Assembly (NCBI GenBank): GCA_026008535.1
Contig: BRKX01000006.1
Span: forward strand, 3,928,501-3,992,500
Source: Perilla frutescens
Taxonomy: Eukaryota > Streptophyta > Magnoliopsida > Lamiales > Lamiaceae
Direction of reading: 5' to 3'
DNA length: 64,000 bases
Within the stretch, counting starts at the first letter, position 1. Every line of letters begins with the position of its first letter. The notes beneath the pieces are model-generated. The model saw only the letters and a program-made list of their open reading frames with translations, was not told the origin of the DNA and made no database searches. The position numbers and the translations under genes were made by a program. This document shows, in pieces, positions 1 through 10,352 of the stretch.

Positions 1-310
1 TCTTTGCCTGTTTGAAGTGTTGGTTTTAAGATCCATGCAGAGATATTAATGACAACTTTGTGATATTGAGCTCGATTTTCAAATTGTAACCGTTGACATA
101 TAATATAAGATATTTCATGATCTCAACGGTAATAAAATAGTTAAGGTAAGCTTTTGAAATTAAAAAAAAACTTATCCTTAGTTAGTTGGGATACAGTCCA
201 ACTGACTGATGATGTGGCAGTTGGTTGAGCAGTTGAGTTTTTGATACTCAGTTGTCATTGCTGAGCTGGCTGCAGTTGAGGCTTGCAACTGAATTGATCA
301 GTCAGTATGA
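1..310. other. Noncoding tail of the copia element
   Basis: No ORF is supported. It is dense in CAGTTG/CAACTG (six by eye within 181-300) and contains AACGGT motifs like those near the ORF A promoter. A third promoter-like block or 3' untranslated region is possible. The LTR sequence itself is not seen here. Confidence 0.5.
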
Positions 311-2209
311 TCAGTTGCTCGGCTTTGCTGTAGAAAATTTCCACTTCTTGAAGGGCCTAGCTGGACTAGCTGCACTACTTTCTTTAGATGCAGTTTTGTG
401 CGTTGATGGTCCAGGCCTTTCCGTCTTCTTGGCTTGGAGAAGATGAATCTGGATCTCAACTGACGAGCTCTTCATCTTTTGACTAAGGGAGTGTGAGATT
501 CCCTTTGGCGATGACTGTAACTGATCATTTTTCTTGGTCAACTGCGCACCTTTTGAGCTTGTCGTGAGCAGTGGAGTCACATAGCCTTTGGATAGGAGAT
601 TTGGTGACGTGGCAGTGTCTTCATCGTCACTATCTCTTGCATCATTATGCCTTGTATTCCTTTGAGAAGCTATGACTGCAGTGTGGGATAGGTGGGGTTC
701 TATCCTTAGGTCAGCAGATGAAGTTCGTTGTGAAGGCTCAGCTGATTGACTTGATAGATTATCAAAGTTCAACTAACGATAAAGTGAGTCAGTTGGGCAG
801 TTGACTGGTTGACCTGCAGTTCCAACTGCTTGAAACATGAATCTGGATTTGAATTCGGCCAGTAAGGCGGTTGGTGGAATCTTGTTGACCATCCGGTGAT
901 TCATGATGTGCTGAACTTGCGCAATGGTTGGAGGGAATGGATTTGACGATCCTATCCATTTGATGCTCCAAGTTTCTTCTCTTTGCCAGAAGCTCATGCC
1001 ATGAAAGGCAGTTAGCAAGAAGTGAGACTGGATAGACATAGAATGTCTCTAGTTGTACCAATAGAAGTATCGGTGAAGTTGTTTAAACAACTCTTGATCA
1101 CGTTGTGTAACAACAGTGAAGTGAGTGAGAAGGAGATTGGTCACTTCCTTTTGTGCACTTTTGACTACATATTCACCACTGTAGAAAGTGCGAATATTCT
1201 CTTCAGTCAGCTGGAGCGGAGGGCATGTGCCTCTGAAGTAGTCTGCTCTATAGTTTGGATGGGGTATTCCGATGAATGGAATAAGCTCATCTGGATCAGA
1301 GCAAACCTGGAAATCAACTGGTGATCCGTTCTTTGATTTTGGAGAGTGAACGGCATTGGCAGTTGAGTTGCTCGAACTTTGGTTGCCCATCTTGACCTTT
1401 CCTTTTCTCTTCTTCTTCAGGGACTGTAGATAAGCAGTTCCTTTCTTGGAGATCCAGTCGGAGATTAGAACCGGTAGTGATTCATCATTTGGGAGCTTCA
1501 GCAGGTCTTCAAGCATTTTACTCATCCTTAGAACATCCCCTACCTTGGACTCAAACTTGCCAGACTTCTTTGAGTCTGCAGCCTTGATGACTTGATGCTT
1601 GAATTGTTGAAAGACAAATTCTGCCCAGTTTGTTTGTCTTCCTTCAGCAAAGTGAATCATGACCTTGTATCTTTCTTGAGTGAGTTGGCTTAGGCTGCCA
1701 ATTGCTCTGAACATCATTTTGTTCGTTATGTCAAGTAGAACTCCATACTCAGGCTTGAGATCAGTTTTAGCGGTGGTAAAACTGAACTGCTTGTTGTAGG
1801 TTGAAGCTTTCCAGTCTCTCCAGTGTGACTCTGCAGATTCCTTTAGATCTTGAACGAATAAGCCTTCTTGTGGAAGTTGGAATACTTCAGGAATTATTTT
1901 CTCATTGATGTGTAACATCCTTCCTTGAGCCACTGAAGATATCATCTTCCCATCTGCAGATAATTTTGCTTGAAGTAAAAATTCACTCACCAAATTTTGT
2001 CTAAATAATTTTGATGGTGTTTCCAGGTAGTGAAGAACTCCTGTTTTTTGAAGATTTGACAGAAGGATTGGGTTCTTTGATTCATCAAGAATCAATTGAA
2101 ATTTCTGTCTGTCAAGGAATTTATCTCTCATAAGTTGGCTTTTGAAGGAGTTTGAAGATCTGGATAATTCGGCCATCTTTGAGTTTGGCTGAAGTTTTGG
2201 AGTATTCAA
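311..2209 (-). pseudogene. Extra ORF B of the copia element (paralogue of ORF A)
   Basis: One minus-strand frame from the ATG at 2209 (a second Met at 2176 also fits) to 311, interrupted by TAG at 1049-1051 and at 773-775. The N-terminal domain matches ORF A in order and motifs: RDKFLD, ETPSKLFRQNLVSEFLL, TNWAEFVFQQFKHQV. The second block also matches: FRGTCPP..TEENIRTF, RYFYWY, HGMSFWQREETWSIKW. The stop at 1049 falls exactly where ORF A has Trp (YWYLWRH against YWYN-stop-RH), so TGG to TAG is likely. The C-terminal part is Ser/Lys rich with a basic RPFKKWKF end. Function is unknown. The paralogy argues for a within-element duplication. Confidence 0.7.
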
Positions 2210-2312
2210 GATCTTTTGAGAGAGAAAGAGATTTTTAGATCTTTTTGGAGGAGGAGGCTTTTTGAGAGGCTTGAGAGAGAGAGGCTTTTATGAGTGTGTG
2301 GACAGGCTCATA

Positions 2313-2320
2313 GATATAAT
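2313..2320 (-). promoter_or_regulatory. TATA-like motif, extra ORF B
   Basis: ATTATATC on the minus strand, followed by a CT-rich leader (CTCTCTCTCAAGCC) ending at the ATG at 2209. A weaker match than the ORF A TATA. Confidence 0.35.
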
Positions 2321-2377
2321 GGTTGAAATGGTACTAGCCTCTGATTTCTTTTGGTCGTTGGCAATTAATGACCTTGC

Positions 2378-2383
2378 CACGTG
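2378..2383. promoter_or_regulatory. G-box upstream of extra ORF B
   Basis: CACGTG in GACACGTGGCA, about 58 bp upstream of the ATTATATC motif and 170 bp before the ORF B start. The surrounding spacer 2210-2548 has no ORF. Confidence 0.4.
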
Positions 2384-2548
2384 TCATTGATTTGCAATGG
2401 TCAAAAATTTCAAAATAAATGTAAAGCTTGACATTTATTTGAAAATAGAAAGAAATAAACTTTTATAAATATAATCAAGAGATAATTACAACTGATTAAC
2501 AAGAAGTGTACTTAAGGCTTTTCTAATCATGTTTTAAGTGATCAGCCT

Positions 2549-5179
2549 CTAGTTCTTCTTGTGATCAGTTTTTCTTCTTTTGGCCAGTGGATCGGTGGGC
2601 TCCTCATCATCATCCTCGGTGCTGCTAGCTGACTCGGTTTCAGTGAACTGGAGTCTCTGTTGGGCTTGCAGCTGCTTGATTTGCTCGGTATGCAGTTTAA
2701 CCTGTTGCTGCAGGGAATCAATCAGTTCCACATAATGTGGAGGGAGCTGGACCATGGAACTGCTGGGTTGAGCCATGAACTGGACCGCTCTAGAATCTTC
2801 TTCCTCCTCTTCTTCAGTTCCAACAAGTTCCTCGCATGGAACTGTGTGGGAAATCTCGTCTGTCTCCATAGCGATGATCTCATCATAAATTGACTCTGAT
2901 GAGGTTTCTGGTACGGCAGTTTGAGCGATAGCTTGGAGTGCTCTTTGTATTGGATCAATGTACACAGTTATAGCAAGTGTACCTTGATATGTGGATTGTT
3001 CAGTCTCTTGAGCTATCTGATCAGCTGACTGGTCATGCTCAGCTGTCTTCGGAGTTGACTCGAGGAAAGGAGCAATTTGTGCTTCAGTTTGCTCCTCGGG
3101 CAGTTGAGTCTCTTCAGTTGGTTCTTGTAGCTCTTCATCAACTGTGAGATCTGGCAGAGTAGGGGACTTGAGCATTTCCTCAAATTCCAGATCGCTAACT
3201 GTACGCTCATCAGCAGCTGGCTCTTCAGGTGAGTCATCCAGAAGATTGATGATGACATCATCTGGGTGAGGGGTTTCTTCAAATGTTAACTGCCTGGCCA
3301 CAGATGTTATGGCAGTTTGCCTTATGTTATGAACTGCAGAAGATTCAGCCCTTTGATGACTTCTCTGGACTTCTTGGTTGAACAGCTCCTGCCCTTCATT
3401 AAGCTGCTCCCGTCTGAATTTTAGTAGTTCATTGAGCATCCAGTGTTGTTGAACTTGAGGGGCCTTCTATTGTTGCTGCTCAGCTTGAGTTCGTCAAGGT
3501 GGCAATCTGATGTTGGCCCAGATAAGCAAGTCATTCATTGCTTCCACCAGAGTTTGCTCAGCAGGACGTGGGTGGTTCCTTCGAATGGCAAGCATTTTTC
3601 TCAATGTGATGATTGAATTTTGTTCTGGAGTCTCCTGTCCAGCCCAATCCATACTCCATCTTTCTTCTCTTCTCCAGAAGCTCATCCCATGCAGTGTAGT
3701 TAAAAGAAAATGGGCTTCAGAGTTGAAGCAGTGCCTCCAAAGGTACCAGTAAGCATACCTTTTTAGAGCTTCATACAGAGTAGGAAGTCCAGTCACATCC
3801 TCGATGAAGTTCTCAGCTATAAACCTTTGGACTTGTTCATCAGCCCAGCATTTGATAATTTCAGCTCTTGATAGAGCTCTGATGTTCTCTTCTGTCTCTC
3901 TCATCGGCGGGCAGGCAGTTCTGAAGAAGTCTGCTCCAGAATCCTTTGAGGGAACTCCTCTGTACGGAACTATATCATCATTCTCGACTGGCATAATATC
4001 AATTATTTTGATGTTGCGAGGAGGCAGTTGAGGAGGAGGTGGAGGCCCTGACTTCTTCTTCTTCTTTCCTTTTGTTTGAACTGCTGAGGGCTTCTTCTTC
4101 GGCTTCCCAGTTCTTTCCTTGAACTGAACTGGTCTTGTAGATATTACTTCTTCTGGTGAATCAATCAGTGATCCAAAGCGAACTTGACGCAGAGGTTTCG
4201 CTTTGATTGAGCTTCCCAACATCTGGCTTATTGGGATGTTATCATCTGACTCGGAGTCTTCTGGCGGAGTTTCAACTGCAATCTCCTTGCCCTTTCTTCT
4301 TGATGACTCTTCAGTTTTCTTGGAGGAAGCAGCAGTTGGCTGACTGCTTTTGAAGGATATTGGTTTTGCAGATGGCTGCCTTTTTCCAATGACTGGTATA
4401 AAATCCATTTTGTCAACCATCAGTGTGTCGGTTTCCTCATTCATGGAGTCAAAGATGTTCTCCAGTATGATGCTGATTCTGCTTGGATAACACATCTTTT
4501 GATGGAACTCAGTTGGTAACACATTCAGTTTCTAGTTCTTCTCCACAATGTCAACATACTTCTTTAATTGCTCGAAGAAGTATTGAGCCCAGTTGATGTT
4601 GATCCCTCTGATGATCGCTCCACAAATTTTGTACTTGTGCTCCGACATTTCTGAGTGGCTTCCAGTTGTTCCGGTGATCATTCTCACAGCAACTGAGGCC
4701 AAAATCTTGTATTCTTCTTGAAGAAGAGACATGAGTGTACTGCTTTTGTACACATCCATGCATTCCTCCCGCTTCCACTGGCGGTAGGCTTCCTCTTGAT
4801 CCACTTGAACATCTTGCAGTCTTGTTCCGGTGGTTGACAGTTTGAACAATCTCCCGAGCAGTTCTAGAGTTATGATTAGTTTGACTCCACGAACTTTCGT
4901 CTCGATTCTGTCATCATAGCCTCTTGAGTTTAAATAAAACTCAACCACAGCCTCTGGATATATTTTTGATGGGTACTCTTCTGTGAAGCTCTTCAACCCA
5001 CTATCCTTTAACTTTGCGATCAGTGAGTTGCAGAGGGCGGAGTTTGAGCACTACTCTCTGTAAGCGCCTATATCCAGAAACTTATCTCTATAGAGATTTC
5101 TTTGGAATCCTTGTGAAGAATCACCAGTTCTTCTGAAGTTGAAGTTTTTTCGAACAGCTGGTGCGCGTCTGTCAGCCAT
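2549..5179 (-). pseudogene. Extra ORF A of the copia element (about 876 codons, four stops)
   Basis: I do not recognise a catalytic function. One frame runs from the ATG at 5179 (MADRRAPAV...) to 2549, broken by stops at 5051-5053 (TAG), 4532-4534 (TAG), 3494-3496 (TGA) and 3467-3469 (TAG). Frame and sequence character continue through each. Residues 1-220 form a compact domain (RDKFLD, SKIYPEAVVEFYLN, INWAQYFFEQLKKY) resembling the 'putative plant transposon protein' domains found beside retrotransposons, from memory. A Ser/Lys-rich linker, a second conserved block (FRTACPP..TEENIRAL to YAYWYLWRH and HGMSFWRREERWSMDW), an acidic/Gln-rich coiled region and a basic KRRKTDHKK end (NLS-like) follow. 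ORF B shares both conserved blocks. Confidence 0.7.
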
Positions 5180-5360
5180 GGAGTTTTTGTTTGATATGAA
5201 TGATCAAAAGGGATAAAATGGCTTTAGCTGAAGTTATGAACTGGATGCTTTTACTTTTAAGAGTTCTTCGAAACAGTTTCGAGAATTAAAGAATGAAAGA
5301 TGCTTGAATTCTTTACTGTGCTTAGGATCAGTAAAAGTAAAAATGAAAATTCAGCCATCC

Positions 5361-5368
5361 TTTTTATA
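5361..5368 (-). promoter_or_regulatory. TATA motif of internal promoter, extra ORF A
   Basis: CTCTATAAAAAGG on the minus strand lies about 180 bases before the ATG of ORF A. The flanking AACCGTTGGATGAACC resembles the LTR TATA region near 12475-12520. The stretch 5180-6005 has no ORF and appears to be a promoter plus leader. Confidence 0.5.
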
Positions 5369-5523
5369 GAGTATGAGGGGGTTCATCCAACGGTTATGAC
5401 GCTTGGTCTCCCCAAATTAAACGGTCAGATTAGATCAATCGACCTGTCGATTGGCTTTTCATTTCTATCTGTTAGGAATTAAGGAGGGGAGAGAAGGACG
5501 GTTCAACGGTAACATTTGGATGA

Positions 5524-5529
5524 CACGTG
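5524..5529. promoter_or_regulatory. G-box upstream of extra ORF A
   Basis: CACGTG in the context ACACGTGTCA, an ABRE/G-box type site, about 155 bp upstream of the TATA motif of ORF A. The same core sits at a similar place before ORF B (2378-2383). Confidence 0.45.
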
Positions 5530-6005
5530 TTTTTACCGTTTCCACTATTTGAGACTTTTGAACTTATCTCTTCTCTTCAGCAGTTTCTCCTTGGCTTGAA
5601 AACTGATTACGTCATCAGTTGAGTTTGGCCGTAACTGATGGTTTTTTTTTGTTGATCAGTTCCAACTGGGATATCTTCTCATCAGTTTCTGACTGATCTT
5701 AACTGCTCAGTTCTTCAAATAGCTGCTTTTCAGTTCAGCTGTTCTCCTTCAGCTGGTCCTCGAGCTGATATCTCTTTTTGAGTTTACTTCAGTTCCTATG
5801 ACTTTTTCATCAGTTGGATCAATTTGCAGCTCGTATGTTCTGCATAACTGACTGAATTATCAGTTTGAGTTACTGAACTGATGATTCAGTTGAACTGCTA
5901 GGGTAAATTGATCATTTCCAGTTTGCTTATTTCTCAGCAGCTTCTTGCATATACTTCAAACTGGTGGATTATGTGGCGAACTGATCAGTTTTTCGTCTTT
6001 TTGAC

Positions 6006-6584
6006 TCAGTTTCTTTCTTCAGCTGGAGTGGTTTCTTGGCCTTTTTCTTCCAGTTCATCATCTTCATCCTGTGATGCTAGCTCCAGCAATCTCAACTGTA
6101 TGCATAGCTCCATAAACCTTGCTTCAGGCAATGGTTTGGTGAAGATGTCGGCTATCTGCTTCTCAGTATTGACATATTTGATGCATATGTCTTTCTTCTT
6201 GATGTGATCTCTGATGAAGTGGTGCCTCATGTCAATGTGCTTAGTTCTTGAATGTAGAACTGGATTCTGAGATATCGCGATTGCTTTATTGTTGTCACAG
6301 TAGATAGGCACTTCTTCAGTTTCAACTTTGTAATCCTTCAACTGTTACTTCATCCAGAGTATTTGAGCACAGCAGCTTTCAGCAGCTACATACTCTGCTT
6401 CAGTTGTTGATGTGGCAACTGAGTGCTGCTTCTTGCTAAACCAGGATATCAGTTTGCTTCCAAGAAACTGACATGTTCCACTGGTGCTTTTTCTGTCAAT
6501 CTTGCATCCACCAAAGTCTGAGTCTGAATATCCAATTAAACTCAAACTGTCATCTCTAGGATACCATAATCCAAGATTTATGGT
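6006..6584 (-). pseudogene. Copia RNase H
   Basis: RNase H motifs run across two open stretches: IGYSDSDFGGCKIDRKSTSG, STTEAEYVAAESCCAQ and then YCDNNKAIAISQNPVLHSRTKHID. A TAA separates them where CAA is expected (LWMK-stop-QLKDY). The domain ends with KQIADIFTKPL, typical for the end of copia pol, then an acidic tail to 6006. Confidence 0.88.
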
Positions 6585-7517
6585 TCATTTGAGATATTTG
6601 ATAATTCTCTTAGCTGCTTCAAGATGACTTTTCTTTAGATTGGATTGAAACCGCACACATAGGCCGACTGAATATGAGATGTCTGGCCGACTGGCTGTTA
6701 AGTAAAGTAGGGACCCAATGATTCCTCTGTAGTAAGTTTGGCTAACTGATTTTCCTTCTTCATCAAGAGTTAGTTGAACTGATGTGTTCATTGGAACCTT
6801 GAGAGTTTTTCCTTTACTTACTCCAAACTTCTTAACTAGCTCTTTGGTGTACTTCGCCTGGCTGATGTGAATTCTATCTTTCAGCTCCTTTACTTGGAGT
6901 CCTAGGAAGAATGTCATTTCTCCCATCATGCTCATCTCGAATTCGCTTTGCATCAGTTGAGCGAACCGTGTGCATAGATCTTTGCTCTTTGATCCAAAAA
7001 TTATGTCATCCACATAAATTTGAACCATTAAGATCTCAGTTGATCGTTCTATTCGGAATAGAGTCCGATCAATGACTCCTTTTTTAAACCCGTTTTTCAG
7101 CAAGAATGTTGTTAGAGTTTCATACCACGCTTTTGGAGCTTGCTTCAGTCCGTAGAGAGCCTTTTTCAGTTTGAAGACTTGATCACCAATTTCAAAGCCT
7201 GGCGGTTGCTCGACATACACGTCCTCCTTGAGCATTCCTTGAAGAAAAGCACTCTTGACATCCATTTGGTAGACTGTGAAGTTAAAGTGAGCTGCATAGA
7301 CTAGGAACAATCTGATGGCTTCCAATCTTGCAACTAGCGCAAATGTCTCATCAAAGTCGATTCCTTCACTTTGTGAGTAACCTTTGGCTACCAGTCTAGC
7401 CTTGTTCCTTGTGATCACTCCTTGTTCATCCAGTTTGTCGCGAAACACCCATTTTGTGCCAATGACCTTCTGGGTTTTTGGCCTATCAACGAGAAACCAT
7501 ATGCCATTTCGTGTGAA
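6585..7517 (-). pseudogene. Copia reverse transcriptase
   Basis: The RT fingers/palm motifs are present: KARLVAKGYSQSEGIDFDETFALVAR, split here as KARLVAKGYSQ and GIDFDETFALV, then QMDVKSAFLQG, ALYGLKQAPKAWYE, and the catalytic IYVDD box. The thumb region includes SLLYLTASRPDI. The main open stretch is 6585-7448; RT N-terminal residues (WFLVDRPKTQKVIGTKW) are read between 7517 and 7449. The segment stops at a TGA after KRIIKYLK, where GGA or a similar codon is usual. The catalytic aspartates are intact, so RT is the least damaged domain. Confidence 0.9.
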
Positions 7518-8702
7518 CTAGTTCAGTTCTTCTTGCATAGCCATGATCCAGTCTGAATCTTCTAAGGCTTCCTTGATGTTTGCTGGTTCAGTTTGAGAGA
7601 TAAAGCATGTGAATAATGCATGCTCAGTTGATCCTCTGGTCTGAACTTGACTTCTTGGATCACCAACTATCTTGTCAGTTGGATAGCTTTGGAGCCACTT
7701 GGGCAATATGGCTTTAGCTGGGTCCTCAGCTGGTTCTTCTGTGATGACGTCATCAGTTGCTCGTTCATCAGTTGGCTCGGCATTCTCATTATTTCTTCCC
7801 CCTGCTTCAGTTGTGGGGTTTGCGGTCTCAGCACGATTTGTGTCTTCATTGACCAAGTTGTTCTCAACTGGTTTAGTGCCAGTTTCATTGCCTTCTTCTA
7901 ATAAAACTTCAAACTGCTCTGGAACAATGTGATCCACATAGTCCTGTGAATTTTTAGTTTCACTAGGTAGTACTTGAACTGATGTGTCTATAGTTTCTTT
8001 GTTCTTGTACTCATTAGCAAATTCATCAAATACCACATGACATGTTATTTCCACAACAAGAGTTCGTTTATTGAACACTCTATAAGCCTGTGCATGATGA
8101 GAATTATACCCAAGAAATATTCCCTCATCAGCTTTAGCACTAAAAGCTTTCAATTGAGTCTTGCCATTGTTGTGAATATAACATTTACAGCCAAATATTT
8201 TAAAATATGAGATAGAAGGCTTACGACCCTTGTACAGTTCATAAGGTGTCTTGTCATGGGCTGCTACAATGGCACTTCGATTTTGAGTATGGCAAGCTAT
8301 GTTGACTGCTTCAGCCCAGTACCATTCAGCTATGTTGGTATCAGCTATCATCGCTCGAGCTACTTCCTTTAGTGTTCGGTTGCGCCTTTCAGCTACACCG
8401 TTTTGTTGTGGAGTTCTTGCAGCTGAATGTTCATGAGTGATTCCAAGCTGGTTGAGAAAGTTGATCATATGTTGATTCACAAATTCGGTTCCATTGTCGG
8501 AGCGAATCCTTTGAACTGATCTTTCCTTCTCAGTTTGTAGTCTTCTGATCAGCGCCGTGAGCTTGTCATATGTTTCATCTTTGCTCCTCAAGAATTCCAC
8601 CCATGTATATCTTGAGTAATCACCAAACAAATCCATGTGCAACAGTTGAAGACAGTCAGTTGTTCCTGGTGGGTGATTCTTATTCTTGAAGGATGACTTC
8701 AC
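7518..8702 (-). pseudogene. Copia integrase with internal deletion
   Basis: The catalytic core is recognisable: HMDLFG, then SDNGTEF, then PQQNGVAERRNRTL, supplying the D, D and E of the DDE triad. Between HMDLFG and DYSRYTWVEF about 20 usual residues are missing, an in-frame deletion. The C-terminal part (YELYKGRKPSISYFKIFGCKC, GIFLGYNSHHAQAYRVFN) is typical copia, followed by a variable acidic linker toward RT. The frame ends at TAG after MAMQEELN, where CAG (NQF) is expected. The product would insert cDNA into chromosomes, but this copy is not expected to work. Confidence 0.88.
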
Positions 8703-8822
8703 TTGCTTCCCTTTTTGACATGGTCCGCATACACCTGTTTTCTTGTATATCTCCTTGGGAAGCCCCTCAACTAGCTCTTTCTTTGCTAGGTAGTTGATTG
8801 TTTTGAAGTTGAGGTGGTTCAG

Positions 8823-9269
8823 TCAACGATGCCATAGCCAGCTTGCTTCAGTTGATCCTTTTGAGAGAAAACAAGCTTCTGAGTAGCCGGTTGACCAGTT
8901 AACAATGTACATGTTGCCTCTTCTGATGCCGGTTAGCAAGATTACTCCAGTTGACTTGTCTCTTATGATGCAGGAGTTTTTGGCGAAGTTAACTGAGTAG
9001 CCATTGTCGCACAGCTGGCTGATGCTGAGTAATTTGTGCTTTAGTCCATGCACGTGGGAGACTCCATTTACAACTACTTTTTCTTTGACAACGAACCCTT
9101 CTCCAATGGTTCGGCTTTTGGAATTGTCTCCAAATGTGACGATTGGACCTTTGATTTCTTCATAACCGTCGAGATCTTCTCTGTCTCCGGTCATGTGCTT
9201 GGAGCACCCGCTATATAGATACCAAATGTCTTTGATTTTCTTCATAGATAGGATGCTTTTGTCTTGCAA
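8823..9269 (-). pseudogene. Copia protease and GAG-pre-integrase segment, active site lost
   Basis: The segment WYLYSGCSKHMTGD aligns with the usual WYLDSGCSKHMTGD of plant copia aspartic proteases, so the catalytic Asp is Tyr here (one base, GAT to TAT). Downstream motifs (FGDNSK, GLKHKLLSISQLCD) are the normal protease/pre-integrase sequence. The frame ends at a TGA directly after WLWHR, where WHRRLNHL is expected (CGA to TGA). Sequence between 8822 and 8703 continues the zinc-finger side of integrase (LPKEIYKKTG, CGPCQKGKQ). Confidence 0.82.
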
Positions 9270-9392
9270 AGAAAAGAATTAGCATTTAGGGACCCGTTTC
9301 ATATCGGGTCCTTTTTGATACATTAAGCTTTTTGGAATCCAGACTTGCCAAACTTTTGGCTTCTTATCACTTAAAGAGTCAACTGAATTAGA

Positions 9393-10352
9393 TCATTTCA
9401 TCAGTTTCGACTCTCTTTTAACTCTCCTTGAGTCGGTTGAATGGTACCTGCGCTGAAAGTTAGTAGGATAAAACACTTCAACTAGCACACAATTATTTTG
9501 AGATTTTTGGGCTCTTCGATCAGGCCAATGTCTTGTATGTTTCCAGTTCATTGGATTGAACCCTTTTGGATCAGCTCTTGGTTCATTTCTGGAATCCAAG
9601 TATTCATCGTAATGATGATAGGGTTGAAATGTTTTTCTTTGATCTCTCCTAGAAGTACTTTGATTGAACTGCTTAGCAGGGTAGGTTTGAGATCTAAACT
9701 GGTCTTTCTTTTCATAGTGAACTGATCTGCCAGTTTGCCTTGAGGGCATTTTATACTGAGCTGGTGGCCTTTGTTGAACTGGAGGCTTTGGACAAGTGGA
9801 CTGACTTGAGTGAACTGATGGTCTTGGCTGGGAACTGGGCTTTAGCTGACCGGGTGTTTTAGATTGGTAGAACTGACCAAACTTTTTAGGCTGGGTCTGG
9901 GGATTTTTCAATATTCCCTTTCCTTTGTTTGACTCAGCTGGTTGATCCTGAGATCTCGTGAACCCTTTTAGGATACCCTTGTCACTAGGTTGAGCAACTA
10001 TTTTTCCCTTTTCTAGGGCAGTGAACTTGCTATATCCTAGCCCTGATCTGTCAGTTCCAGTTCTTTGATGACTGAGTATTTCATCTAGAGTCTGAGATCC
10101 CTTTTTGAACTTTAGGTTTACCTTTTCTTTTTCAAGGATCTCTTGCTTGAGTTTTTGATTTTCTTTCTCTAGATCGGCAGTTCTTAGTTTCAATTCCTCA
10201 AATTTTATAAGCTGGGATTCAAGATACTCTAGTCTTCCATGATCAATGCTCAGTTTCCTGACCTTGTTTCTCAGTTCATCATTTTCATCTTTCAGTTCAA
10301 CATGCAAACAGGAGATTGAAGCTAATTGGTCTTCTAGCATCATAAGTTTCAC
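9393..10352 (-). pseudogene. Copia gag C-terminal part: coiled coil and Gln/Pro-rich tail
   Basis: This continues gag in a shifted frame. The first 100 residues (MMLEDQLASIS..., ELKLRTADLEKENQKLKQEI) are a heptad-like coiled coil. A low-complexity tail rich in Gln, Pro, Ser and Lys follows. Such coiled coils after the zinc knuckle are common in plant copia gag proteins of this type. It lacks its own convincing ATG; the frame opens with GTG, supporting a frameshifted single gag rather than a separate gene. Confidence 0.7.
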
